Of a DNA stretch of 64,000 nucleotides, positions 11,601 through 21,982 are shown one piece after another (the stretch's first letter is position 1; the number at the start of each line of letters is the position of its first letter). The stretch is from Adenophora triphylla var. japonica. Taxonomy: Eukaryota; Streptophyta; Magnoliopsida; Asterales; Campanulaceae. The position numbers and the translations under genes were made by a program. The DNA lies in contig JAFEMH010000078.1 in the NCBI GenBank assembly GCA_022495995.1, positions 1,100,377 through 1,164,376 of the forward strand, in the 5' to 3' direction. A model generated the notes under the pieces. It was not told the DNA's origin and did not search any database. It was given only the letters and a program-made list of their open reading frames with translations.

Positions 11601-13276
11601 CATGAAAACGACCTCCGTTTGAGCCAAAATTTTGGTGGGCGGATCATTTAAAATGTTCTATTGGATTGGCTGAAAAAAGGAGGGTATTTGTTTACTAGTG
11701 CCCGGGAGCCCAAAAATGCGTGTGCTACCCCATTGGGGATTCGGGAAATTTCGTAAATGGTGATTTTCATCATGAAAACGACCTCCGTTTGAGCCAAATT
11801 TTTGGTGGACGAATCCTTTCAAATGTTCTATTGGATTGGTTGAAAAAAGGAGGGTATTTGGCTACTTGTCCCCGGGAGCCCAAAAATGCGTGTACTACCC
11901 CTTTGGGGAATCGGGAAATTTCGTAAATGATGATTTTCAACATGAAAACGACCTCCGTTTGAGCCAAATTTTTGGTGGACGGATCCTTTAAAATGTTATA
12001 TTGGATTGATCGAAAAAAGGAGGGTATTTGGCTACGAGTGACCGGGAGCCCAAAAATGCATGAGCTACCCCCTTTGGGGAATCGGAAAATTTCGTAAATG
12101 GTGATTTTCACCATGAAAACGACCTCCGTTTGAGCAGAATTTTTGGTGGAAGGTTCCTTTCCAATGTTATATTGGATTGGTTGAAAAAATGAGGGTATTT
12201 GGCTACGAGTACCCCCTTTGGCGAATCGGGAAATTTCGTAAATGGTGATTTTCACCATTAAAACGACCTCCGTTTGAGCCAAATTTTTGGTGAGCGGATC
12301 CTTTCAAATGTTACATTGGATTGGTTGAAAAAAGGAGGGTATTTGGCTATGAGTGCCCGGAAGCCCAAAAATGCGTGAGCTATCCCCTTTGGGGAATCGA
12401 GAAATTTCGTAAATGGTGATTTTCTCCATGAAAACGACCTCCGTTTGAGCCAAATTTTTGGTGGGCGGATCCTTTCAAATGTTATATTTGATTGGTTGAA
12501 AAAAGGAGGGTATTTGTCTACGATTGCCCAGGAGCCCAAAAATGCGTGAGTTACCGCTTTGGGGAATCGGGAAATTTCGTAAATGGTGATTTTCACCATG
12601 AAAATGACCTCCGTTTGAGCCAAATTTTTGGTGTGTGGATCCTTTCAAATGTTATATTGGATTGGATGAAAAAAGGAGGGTACTTGGCTACGAGTGCCCG
12701 GGATCCCAAAAATGCGTGTACTATACCCCCCTTTGGGGAATCGGGAAATTTCGTAAATGGTCATTTTCACCATGAAAACGACTTCCGTTTGAGCCAAATT
12801 TTTGGTGGGCGGATCCTTTCAAATGTTATATTGGATTGGTTTAAAAAAGTAGAATATTTGGCTACTAGTGCCCGGGAGCCCAAAAATGCGTGAGCTACCC
12901 CCTTTGAGGAATCGGGAAATTTCGTAAATGGTCATTTTCACCATGAAAACGACCTCCGTTTGAGCCAAATTTTTGGTGGACGGATCCTTTCAAATGTTCT
13001 ATTGGATTGTTTGAAAAAAGGAGGGTATTTGGCTACGAGTGCCCGGGAGCCCAAAAATGCGTGAGCTACCCCCTTTGGGGAATCGGGAAATTTCGTAAAT
13101 GGTGATTTTCACCATGAAAATGACCTCCGTTTGAGCCAAATTTTTAGTGGGCGGATCCTTTAAAATTTCATATTGGATTGGTTGAAAAAAGGAGGGTATT
13201 TGGCTACGAGTGTCCGGGAGCCCAAAAATGCGTGAGCTACCCCCTTTGGCGAATCGGGAAATTTCGTAAATGGTGA
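8619..13276 (+). repeat. Satellite array A, ~170-bp tandem repeat (about 27 monomers)
   Basis: Consecutive TTTGGCTAC landmarks lie at 8619, 8785, 8956, 9125 and 9293, spacings of 166-171 bases. Each monomer carries GGGAAATTTCGTAAATGG, the dyad ATGGTGATTTTCACCAT, GACCTCCGTTTGAGCCAAAT, a GGATCC site and a short A-run before GGAGGGTA. Monomers differ by scattered substitutions and small indels. The nucleosome-like length is typical of plant centromeric or subtelomeric satellites. The long reading frames on both strands come from the period being close to 57 codons and are not genes. Confidence 0.95.
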
Positions 13277-13334
13277 TATACATTCCCAAAATCAATGTTT
13301 ATTTAATTTTGTTTTATTTATGTATTATTTGCAG

Positions 13335-15619
13335 ATCATATACATTCCCAAAATCAATTTATATGGATTCAAATGTAATGGCATTCTTCAAGTTTGGGAT
13401 TTGACATCTATTACTATGTTTTCTCAGTTTTCATCGTTTGATTCTAATGTTGAATTTATTTGTTCGAGGTGGGCCACTTTGAAAAGGGATACTCTATCTC
13501 TCTGTTACGTATTACCTAACAATCCTTGTTGTTTGTTGGTTAATGAAGAAGATTTTATGTGCATGAGTATGTTGGTTCGTCGGAACAGGCTTGATTGCAT
13601 AGATATTCGTGTGAATGAAAGTGGTGATTCTAGTATCAATGATGGGGGAGCTGAATCATCTAAATCTGTTGGTAACTGTGGTATTGAATCTGGTGATATT
13701 GAGTTTAGTAGTAGTGGTAGTAGTCGTAACCATGTTGCTGTGAACTTTTTCCGTCATAAAGAGAAGGTTCTAAAAAGTACAGAATGGGCAACTGCAATTC
13801 AAAAGGTTGGTCAGATATTTGAAGGGGGCTATCCAGAGTTTAGAAATGCACTTTGTAAGTTTGCTACAGAAGTTGGATTTGAATTTGAATATCTGAAATA
13901 TGACACAAAGCGTGTTACTGCTCAGTGTAGATATAAAGTGGACAAAGGTTGTCCTTGGAGGATTCACGCATCAGTTGAAAAGGTTAATGGATTTCTTTAT
14001 ATTAGGACGTATGTTCCAAACCATACATGTATAGATATTGTTAATAATGGGTTTGGACAAGGGCAGAGGTTGAATTCTGGTGTAATTGCAAGTGTTTTAA
14101 TTGATGATGTTAGAAGTAATCCATCTATTAGGCCAAAGGATGTTGTTAATGATCTTAGGAAGGATTATGGGCTTGAAGTGTCATACAAATCAGTTTGGAG
14201 AGGCGTTGAGAAGGCAAAGGAATTTGTGTTTGGTGACGCGGGTTTATCATATGACAATATGAGAGATTACTTTGATAAAATAAAAGAGTTAGACCCAGGT
14301 TTTCAATTTAAGATTGATTATGATCATGAGACATCTCGTTTTGAGCGTTGTTTTGTTGCATTTGGTGCATGTCTACATGGTTTTCAATTCTGTCGGCCTA
14401 TGTTATTTCTTGATGGGACATTTCTTTATGGAAAGTACAAAGGGACTCTTTTGGCAGCAACAGTGAAGGATGGGGATAATGGTATAAAATTTGTCTTTTA
14501 CCTTAGTTATAGGACATAAATTTATTTTTGTTTTTTTAGTTGAAATTATATTTATTATTTACTTTCTTTTATGATTGTAGGTCTTTTCCATGTTGCTTTT
14601 TCAATTGTAGGCTCTGAAAATATAGAAAATTGGACATGGTTTCTTGACAATCTGAAACCTCACATTAATGAAAGGACAATTACATTCATTTCAGATCGAC
14701 ATTAAGGGATCATCAAAGCAGTTAAGGATATTATGCCCTCTTCAGCGCATTCATTTTGTATGTTTCATATGAGGAACAATCTGAGGGACAAACTGAAAGG
14801 ATGTTCAGTAGAGCTTCATAAATTTTCTCAGTGTTCGTTAGCTCCAACGCATGATCTTTTTCAATTTTATTTGAGTGAAATGAAGAAAGAAGGTGGTACT
14901 AAGGTTGAAGAATTTATGGATGCTATTCCAGTTGCCAACTTTGCGAGTGCTTATTTTTCGGGGAAGCGATATGGTGAGATGTGCTCAAATCTTTGCGAGA
15001 CTTTTAACTCTCGGATAAAAGACTATAAGGAAATTTGCCGGTTTTGGAATTAATTGATCAAATCCGTTTGAAGGTGATGGAGAGAATGTTCAAGCGCAGA
15101 CAAGAATCTCTGAGTTGGAATACAAAATTGTGTCCATTGAAGGAGAAGAAATACAAAGGAAGGTTTGAGTATGGCAAGTCATGGACTATCACTCCTTCAA
15201 ATGAACATTTGTTTGAAGTTCACTCTGAACCATCTATGTCAGTTGATATTCAGCAGTCCAAATGCACATGTGGGAAGTGGCAGCATGAAGGTTTTCCATG
15301 CATTCATGCCATTGCAGTTTTGTAAAGAACAAGAGAAGGTGCCTTACCATTTATTGAGCCTTATTTCTACACAAGTCACTACAAGCAGTGTTATGCTCTT
15401 TCTATTCCTCCTGTTCCTTCATTTGGTAAACGAGTGGTTGCTAAAGAAGTTGTCATACTTCCTCCTGCTACTAAACATCCTCCAGGCAGGCCAAGAAAGA
15501 ATCGGTTTCCTTCTAGAGGAGAGGTTGCAAAAAAAAGGAAGATGACATGCTCTCGTTGTGGGAAATTAGGATATCATAATAAAAGGACATGCAAAGAACC
15601 TTTGCAGTTAGAACTATAG
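13335..15619 (+). pseudogene. MULE (Mutator-like) transposase, truncated and interrupted
   Basis: The protein would bind element ends and catalyse cut-and-paste transposition. Exonic sequence begins after a TTTGCAG acceptor at 13334; the first exon and start codon are missing. Order: an N-terminal region, a MuDR-type DNA-binding domain (FEGGYPEFRNAL at ~13821, with CRYKVDKGCPWRIHA), and the MULE catalytic domain (FLDGTFLYGKYKGTLLAA, first Asp). An intron of 99 bases at 14482-14580 (GGTATA...TGTAG) restores D-N-G-L-F-H. Next come SDRH (second Asp), FCMFHMRNN, and CETFNSRIKD (likely the catalytic Glu). A SWIM zinc finger follows at 15263-15308 (CTCGKWQHEGFPCIHA), then a CCHC knuckle at 15548-15592. 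Defects: TAA at 14703 right after SDRH, a frameshift near 15030-15050, and TAA at 15323. Confidence 0.9.
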
Positions 15620-15774
15620 GCTTTTAATTAGACATTGTTCTTTATTTTAAACATTCAATTAGTTGATTTTACTTGGGGGTTTGAATGAATTTTTATTGGA
15701 TTATTATTATTCAGATTTATATACAAGGTTGTTTTTATGAAGGTTTTGTTAAGGATTTGTGGCTTAATGTGATT
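15620..15774 (+). other. 3' flank of the transposase gene
   Basis: AT-rich sequence with no gene, probably the transposase 3' UTR. It leads into the hairpin repeats. Confidence 0.5.
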
Positions 15775-16105
15775 TTTTGAAAGTCTTATACCTTATTTAT
15801 AAGACCTGTTACAAACACATTGCAATTGGGTTTTTTCATTTTTATATTTTAATAAGTCTTATATGTTACTTATAAGACTTTTTTCAAAAAAGTTAAGGAT
15901 TTGTGGCTGAATGTGATTTTTTGAAAGTCTTATACCTTATATATAAGACCTGTTACAAACACAATGCAATTGGGTTTTTTCATTTTCATCTTTTATAAGT
16001 CTTATACCTTATATATAAGACCTGTTACAAACACAATGCAATTGGGTTTTTTCATTTTCATCTTTTAATAAGTCTTATATGTTACATATAAGACTTTGTA
16101 AAACA
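15775..16105. repeat. Hairpin-bearing tandem repeat between the two convergent MULE genes
   Basis: About four imperfect copies of a 70- to 115-base unit. Each has AAGTCTTATA, a short spacer and TATAAGACCT or TATAAGACTT, able to pair as a hairpin, followed by GTTACAAACACAATGCAATT and a T-rich stretch. The same decamer makes up the large array at 20420-21380. The position between converging 3' ends would suit a bidirectional terminator or a double-stranded RNA source, which is inference. Confidence 0.75.
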
Positions 16106-16319
16106 CATTTAATGAAAACACAGTTATATAGAACACCTGCTAATTCTTATATACTGCATCATAGACTAAAAATAGTAAGGGAAACACATAAACATATCCT
16201 AATGTTTGAACAACCATATCATATCCTACTGTTCGAATATAAACATATACTACTATTTGAACATAACCAAAAGCAACTGTTTTGAACATAACCATAAGCT
16301 AATGTTTTGAACAACCAAT
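16106..16319. other. AT-rich spacer with degenerate repeats downstream of the Ulp1-like gene
   Basis: No gene. Loose repeats of AACATATCCTAATGTTTGAAC-like words at roughly 30-base spacing run from ~16185 to 16315. Confidence 0.4.
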
Positions 16320-17303
16320 CTAACTACGATAAACAGTGTTTTTGTGGTTCAAGAAGTCGTGAAACATTTTTGCCCTGTATATAGAGGCAGCAACACCATC
16401 ATAACTTTTGCTAACTGCCCCTTTCTCGAAAATGTCTTGGGCAGCCATCAACACATGAATACCACAATCAAGGCTTCCATAAATTTGCTGTGGGGTCCAC
16501 TTTACCTTGTTGAATTTAGGCTTCTCAATTTCTTTTTCAGGTAAATCTTTATCCTTACCAGATAAAACACGTTTTGCATAATCAAACTGAATCAAGAAAA
16601 GAAAATACAATAATCAGAAAAATAGAAATTGAAAAGAAAATACAATACAATAATCAGCTTTTTGTTAAGAACATACCATTTTTCTGCCATTAATGATATA
16701 ACTGTCTTGCCCTGTTCTTGGATGCATTGAATTGTAAAATGAATACTCCCCGGTTTCTGTATCCAAGACAAGCAATGTCCAATGATCAACTGTTTCGGCA
16801 TTCGGATGCTCATTTCTTCGCCGTGTGTACCGGCATCAAAATGTATTTGGCTTCTTCTTTTGCCAATTTCAATAGAACCTTGTCAATAACTCTTGAAATA
16901 TCATCACTGTTCTTTTGTCTCAAAAAACTCTGGATAGGAATAAATTATAAATGTTAATAAAGTCTAACAAAAAGAAGTTAGTAAATAATTTAGAGTCAAT
17001 AACACTTACCATTGAAAAACTTGTTAAGTAACCAACCATTAATTTCTGGCTTCCTGAAGTTGGAGGGCAACTGTCATGTCTTTCTTTCAAAATTGAAAGA
17101 TATGCATCCAATACCTATCAATCCACAAATGTAATCTCATTAAAAAAAATATTTTGATATAAAGCATATAAATGTTTATTTAAGAAACTATATAATTAAA
17201 CAAAAAAATTAACATACAGTAGATTCTGTCATTTTATCATGTGCCAGTTCCCAAAGATCATTCATGCAAACATGATTTGCTTCATTTTGCCATATGGAAA
17301 TCA
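16320..17303 (-). pseudogene. Ulp1-like (C48) cysteine protease domain exons of a KI-type MULE gene
   Basis: The fold would cleave SUMO- or ubiquitin-like conjugates. Predicted exons on the minus strand, all with GT...AG borders: 17303-17218, 17114-17010, 16929-16677, and 16586-16320 (stop). The catalytic His lies in DHW at 16779-16787. The catalytic Cys is in GSLDCGIHV (Cys codon 16464-16466), preceded by Gln in TPQQ. The usual Asp of the His-Asp-Cys triad falls in the YNSM motif, where Asn replaces Asp. A frameshift lies just upstream of the DHW exon core, near 16800-16815 in the MPVHT region. These exons complete the gene that starts at 20347. The family is known from plant MULEs; the fate of this copy is non-functional. 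Confidence 0.8.
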
Positions 17304-17376
17304 CTGGAAAAAAAAGCATATATGAGAAATTTTAAAAAAAAATATTTATTATAATTATAAAGGAAATGTTACTTAC

Positions 17377-18686
17377 TACTTTTTGAGATGACCACACAAA
17401 TCCTTATACAAAGCCTTGCTCTTTTGATCAATTCCCTTAGTTGTTTCAGTTTGTTTTGCTAGAAATGAAGGCGGTACATCAGAATTCATGTCAACATATT
17501 TTTCATCATCAATATTTACTTTCTGAATAATCTTCTCCTTCAATTTTTCTTCTGTTTTTTTTGTCTTCTTTTTTGGGTAGACAAAATCCGAATCTTCTTT
17601 TGATACTTTCCTCTTACCAACCCTTTCCTTTACACCCCTTTCCATAGATCCTATTTTTAACTGCTTTCCTTTTCCCTTTCTCTCTTTCGTTTGATCTTCT
17701 TTTTCTTTTTCCTCATTCTCCTTCTCTTTTTCTTTCTCCACTACAGCCCTCTCCTCATTAAACTTTTTCTTGTACTCTTGTTCCTTTTCAGCAAACTGCT
17801 CAAGCAGTTGCAAAAGTGTCTCTTCATGATCCTTTTCATTATTAGTAAGCCTTTCAATCTCACTTCTCAAATCTGCAATAGTTTTTTCAAACATTGAAAT
17901 TGTATTATCATGTGCAACTTTCATCTTTTGAATTTCCTCGTCCTTCGCTTTCAATTGTTCTTCAGCCATTTTCAGTTGATTCTCACTCTCCACCTCTGAT
18001 GCAAACAGAAGCTGCCCCTTTTCAATTTCCTCTTCAAGCAAGTCATCCCTTTCAATCTCACTTCTCAAATCTGCAATAGTTTTTTCAAACATTGAAATTT
18101 TATCATCATGTGTAACTTTCATCTTTTGAATTTCCACCTCTGATGCAAACAAAAGCTGACCCTTTTCAATTTCCTCTTCATTATCTTGATCTTTTTTTTT
18201 TCAAAATCAACTAATCTAACAAGCAAGTCATCCCTATCTTTGATCAAAATTTCTTTTTCCTTTTTCAATTCACACAGCTCAACATTCTTTTTTCTTTCTT
18301 CTTCAATTTTGGCATTCAACTTTTCATTTTCAATTTTCAACTCTGACAACTCAGCGTTTTTTCTGACTTCTTCTTCAAAAACAGAATTCAACTTTTCTAT
18401 CTCCTTCAACAAATCTTCCTTTTCCTTCAACAGTCCCTCATCCACACTCTTTACAGCATCACCTATGACTTCCTCAACTGATTCACCAACATTATGTCTC
18501 AGCATGGTAGGTGTGAATATGTTGTGATCAGTACTTCTGAAGTCATTTATCATGTTACCGGAACTGATATTTTCCAAGCCAACAATTCCATCATTATTAC
18601 TTTCTGTCTCCACATCTTCCTTCAAGATCACAATTTTTCAACATAATATCTTCCTCAGATGTTAACACAAGCTCTTCAACAGTAAC
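17377..18686 (-). pseudogene. Coiled-coil exon of the MULE Ulp1-like gene
   Basis: One large exon is predicted from an acceptor TGTTAG|GTTACTG (exon start 18686) to a donor AGTA|GTAAGT (exon end 17377). It encodes ~430 residues that are mostly Glu/Lys/Leu heptads, i.e. a long coiled coil. A basic patch (KERKGKGKQLK, then KKKTKKTEEK) follows and could act as a nuclear signal. Two homopolymer frameshifts break it: in an A5 run near 18633 and in an A10 run near 18190. A ~200-base internal duplication repeats the KISMFEKTIADLRSEIER segment (near 17860-17940 and 18060-18140). The domain links the N-terminal region to the protease and probably mediates oligomerisation. Confidence 0.7.
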
Positions 18687-18722
18687 CTAACATTCATAAT
18701 AGAGGTTTTTTAGAAACATATA

Positions 18723-18950
18723 CTCCCTCCGTCCCAGCCCAGTGTAAACTTTTGGTCAACTTTGACCAATAATTTAAGGCCATAATAATGATCCTAATAA
18801 AAATTTAAAAATTTGTTATTGTATCACGCTTAATAATATTAACAATAATATTTTTTGGATTTTTATTAGGATCATTATTATGGCCTTAAACTATTGGTCA
18901 AAGTTGGTCAAAGTTGACCAAAAGTTTACACTGGGCTGGGACGGAGGGAG
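18723..18950. mobile_element. Stowaway-type MITE (Tc1/mariner-derived)
   Basis: A 228-base element starts CTCCCTCCGTCCC and ends with its reverse complement GGGACGGAGGGAG. It is flanked by TA on both sides (18721-18722 and 18951-18952). Almost the entire element is one long inverted repeat. The TIR and TA duplication are diagnostic of Stowaway MITEs. It has no coding capacity and lies inside a predicted intron of the Ulp1-like gene. Confidence 0.97.
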
Positions 18951-19066
18951 TACTAAACTATGAGACTTATACACAAAACATATAAGACATTAATACTAAA
19001 CTATGAGACTTAAAGATGAACTATGAGACTTAAAGATGAACATTAATATTAATAAAAGGTCCATAC
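18951..19066. other. Intron remainder with short ACTATGAGACTTA repeats
   Basis: ACTATGAGACTTA-like words recur four times together with an ACATATAAGAC word. These are relatives of the TATAAGACTT decamer found elsewhere in the element. No gene. Confidence 0.45.
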
Positions 19067-20347
19067 CTCATCTTTTCCTAATTTTGCAATCAGTTGACTG
19101 AAACCTTTTATTTTTTTCGAGATGTCCCATTTCATGAACCTTGGCAGCAAGCTCCTTGATGGTTTGAAGATTGTTGTGTGCTCATTAAACCAATGCTAAA
19201 AGAACATTAAAAACTGTATAATTATACATATATACATATATTTAATAAAAAAACATTAAATAAACAAAGACTTTTTACTTACAGGTAAAAGTGATACACA
19301 GCCTGTCACAAGAAGTGGTGTTGAATGCTTTTCATTCAATGATTGCTTCAGATTTTCAACAATAGCTTTTGACCAATCATAGGTCTTCATCTTTTTCAAA
19401 TCATCAACATAATAAAAAAAAGCTGATGATATATGTTCTCCCTTTGATGAAAAAAACAATGACCCCATTGCTATTAAAACAAGCAATTTCACAACATCCT
19501 CAACATCTTCCTCTTCATCATTCAACACAATTCTTCTTAATGTTTCTTTCACTAACTTCATATTGACCACACTAGGGCAGTTAGGAAATTGCCTCTTCAC
19601 CAAATCAAAAGAAAGAAAATCTAACCGTAACTTCTTCAAATTCATTTCTTCTTTCCCACCAACCACTCCAAATATTGTTGTTATACCTCTAGGTGTAATA
19701 TCAACAAAAACCTCCCCAAGTTTGAATTTCTGTACATTAGAATCATAACACTTAATTATCTCCTCACTGGTTGAATCCATCTTCTGATATGTAAAATCCA
19801 TGTTTGAAAAAATGGCATGGAAAAAGTGGTAGAATGGTGTTTTTTTCAACTTCATAAAATGTGCTGCCTTTAGAGGTGTCTCCTTCATAATTGACCAAAT
19901 AGCATGCACATTGGACCTATAATTTGGGATCCATGATAAATGTTTTGTTGCTATTGAATCCTTTGAATTCCCTTTGGGAAGTTTTTGTTTAACAACAGCT
20001 GGTGATGATTTCTTCTTGGGTTTCAGAGATTTAGCTTTTGGTTTTAGAATTTTAGTTACTGGTTCAGCCTTACCTTTTGATCTTGTTACAGATTTCTGTA
20101 CGTGTTTTTGAGGGGATACTGCAATCTCCTCCTTAGTCTTTGATCTAGTTACAGGGGAATGTACAATATCCTTAGTCTTTGGTGAAATGTGCACGTGAGC
20201 AGTTGGTGTTTCAGCAGAAGCAGGAGAACTGTGCACACAAGCAGGAGGTGAAGCAGTTGGTGTTCTTTCGGATGATACAGAGGATGCTGATGGATTTCTA
20301 GACTTTTTACCAAATGGTTTATACTTCATACCTTGCTTTTTTCCCAT
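19067..20347 (-). CDS. N-terminal exons of the MULE Ulp1-like gene
   Basis: The start ATG at 20347-20345 follows a CTTGTAG acceptor directly. Exon 20347-19283 (355 codons) ends at CCT|GTAAGT. Exon 19195-19067 (43 codons) starts after TTTTAG and ends GAG|GTATGG. Both are in phase 0, which strongly supports the model. Residues 1-120 are Ser/Pro/Lys-rich with basic clusters (RSKGKAEP, KPKKKS), probably nuclear. Residues ~140-350 form a globular domain (FYHFFHAIF, VDITPRGITTIFGV) resembling the N-terminal region of plant Ulp1-family transposon proteins (DUF1985-like). It shows no internal stop, so this is the best preserved part of the gene. Confidence 0.72.
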
Positions 20348-21613
20348 CTACAAGTAAAAAAATACAAAATATGATATATATTATTAATGACTGAATATAA
20401 TAAAATTATTGTAAGAATATTAAAAAAGTCTTATATGCATAAAAAGTCTTATAACTAACATATAAGACTTTACATATAAGACTTTACATATAAGTCTTAT
20501 ATGTTAGTTATAAGACTTTACATAAAAAGTCTTATATGTTAGTTATAAGACTTTTAAAAAGTCTTATGTTTTTTATATAAGACTTTTTAAAAAGTCTTAT
20601 ATACAACATATAAGACTTACATATAAGACTTAGTTATAAGACTTTTTACATATAAGACTTTTAAAAAAGTCTTATAACTAACATATAAGACGACTTTTAA
20701 AAAGTCTTATATGTAAAGTCTTATATGTTAGTATATAAGACTTTTAAAAAGTCTTATGTTTTTTAAATAAGACTTTTCAAAAAGTCTTATATACAACATA
20801 TAAGACTTACATATAAGACCTATAAGAATTTTTAAAAAGTCTTATATGTTAGTTATAAGACTTTTTTATGTTAGTTAAAAGACTTTTTTAAAATCATAGT
20901 ATGTAAAAAGTCTTATATGTTAGTTACATATAAGACTTAGTTAAAAGACTTTTTAAAAGTCTTATATACAACAACATATAAGATTTTGTCTTATAATTAG
21001 CATATAAGACTTACATACAAGACTTACTTAAAATATAAGACAAGGTTAAAAGACTTTTTAAAAAGTCTTATATACAACATATAAGACTTTTTAAAAACTC
21101 TTATATACAACATATAAGACAATTTTAAAAAGTCCTATATAACTAACATATAAGACTTTTCTTTTAAAAAATATACAACATATAATTTTAAAAGTTTTAT
21201 AACTAACATATAAGACCTTTTTTTAAAAAAGTCTTATATACAACATATGTAGCTTATAAGTCTTATATGTTGTATAAAAGACTTTTTAAAAAGTATTATA
21301 TACAACATATAAGACTTATATACAACATATAAGACCTTTTAAAATGTCTTATATGTTTGTATATAAGACTTTTTCCATATAAGACTTTTTAAAATGGGTT
21401 TAAAATATGATTTTTCTCTGTATAATATTTCAAATAAATACTGTTTAAAACATATAAGTGAAGAAAAAACATATAAGTGAAGAAAAAACGTATAATATTT
21501 CAAATAATATTTCAAATAAATACTGTTTAAAACATAAATGAAGAAAAAACGTATAAAAAACAACGAAATAAAGTATAAATTCAGTATAATCGATGATTTT
21601 TTCTGAAATTTAC
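20348..21613 (-). repeat. Leader intron filled with a ~50-copy palindromic AAGTCTTATA/TATAAGACTT array
   Basis: From about 20420 to 21385 the decamer AAGTCTTATA and its complement TATAAGACTT recur about 50 times by eye, in both orientations. They are joined by short linkers such as TGTTAGT, TACAACA and TTTTTAAAA, producing many overlapping hairpins. The stretch is bounded on the minus strand by a donor AAAAG|GTAAAT (intron start 21613) and an acceptor CTTGTAG at 20348-20349, directly before the ATG. The array would therefore be transcribed and removed as a 5'-UTR intron. Confidence 0.75.
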
Positions 21614-21817
21614 CTTTTATGAGTTTAAATTGACTTCGCCCTTCACTTCAACGAACTTTTCTCCTGAGTTCACTGAAAATCTCTTCAGCTTCAACGGAAA
21701 TCGCCGGAATATCACCTGGATTTCGCCTGGATTTAGAGAGAGAAAATGATTTTTGAAAATGAGGGTTTGGTTTTTGCGCCGAGGTTGAAGCGGTGAAAAT
21801 GAGGGTTTACGAGGCAC
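21614..21817 (-). other. Leader exon and upstream region of the Ulp1-like gene
   Basis: This stretch is clearly more GC-rich than the neighbouring array. It reads as a 5' UTR ending at AAAAG|GTAAAT. A 66-codon frame exists but shows no recognisable domain. The exact transcription start is unknown. Confidence 0.4.
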
Positions 21818-21982
21818 GTGGCGTAATCGGAAGTTCTATACATGGCGAAATAGGAAGGAACGAGATCTTTTTTTAAGGGCATTTTGGTCTTTTAACAGCG
21901 AGGGGTGTGTGGGGAATTAATAAAAATCCATTTCTTAAAATGGGTTTAAATCTCCCTAGAGGGGCTCTAGGGTCCGTTGGCC
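21818..21982. other. Right terminal region of the MULE
   Basis: Contains AAGGGCATTTTGGTCTTTT, a G-rich AGGGGTGTGTGGGG, the inverted repeat CCATTTCTTAAAATGG and a perfect 8-bp stem CCCTAGAG-GGG-CTCTAGGG at 21954-21972, just before satellite resumes. The position suits the element end, but no partner exists at the left side. Confidence 0.4.

Larger units (their letters stand above)
13277..21982. mobile_element. Mutator-like element (KI/Kaonashi type) with transposase and Ulp1-like genes
   Basis: This AT-rich 8.7-kb block interrupts the satellite. It carries a MULE transposase gene on the plus strand and a Ulp1-type cysteine protease gene on the minus strand, arranged tail to tail. That gene pair defines the plant KI (Kaonashi) MULEs. 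The left side is cut abruptly inside the transposase gene, before its first exon, so the left terminal region is missing. The right side keeps a leader exon and ~160 bases of terminal sequence. No terminal inverted repeat pair and no 9-bp target duplication can be seen, and the flanking satellite overlaps by ~30 bases rather than 9. I read it as a 5'-truncated, inactive copy. Confidence 0.8.

Noticed and set aside
8927..12893. Long open frames on both strands in the satellite (e.g. GESGNFVNGDFHHEND-type proteins)
   Set aside because: They repeat every ~57 codons because the monomer is near 171 bases. They occur on both strands, start at non-ATG codons and lack any promoter or domain, so they are satellite artefacts.
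17691..18527. Plus-strand Phe/Ser-rich frames opposite the coiled-coil exon
   Set aside because: They are the complement of Lys/Glu-rich codons and have no independent support.
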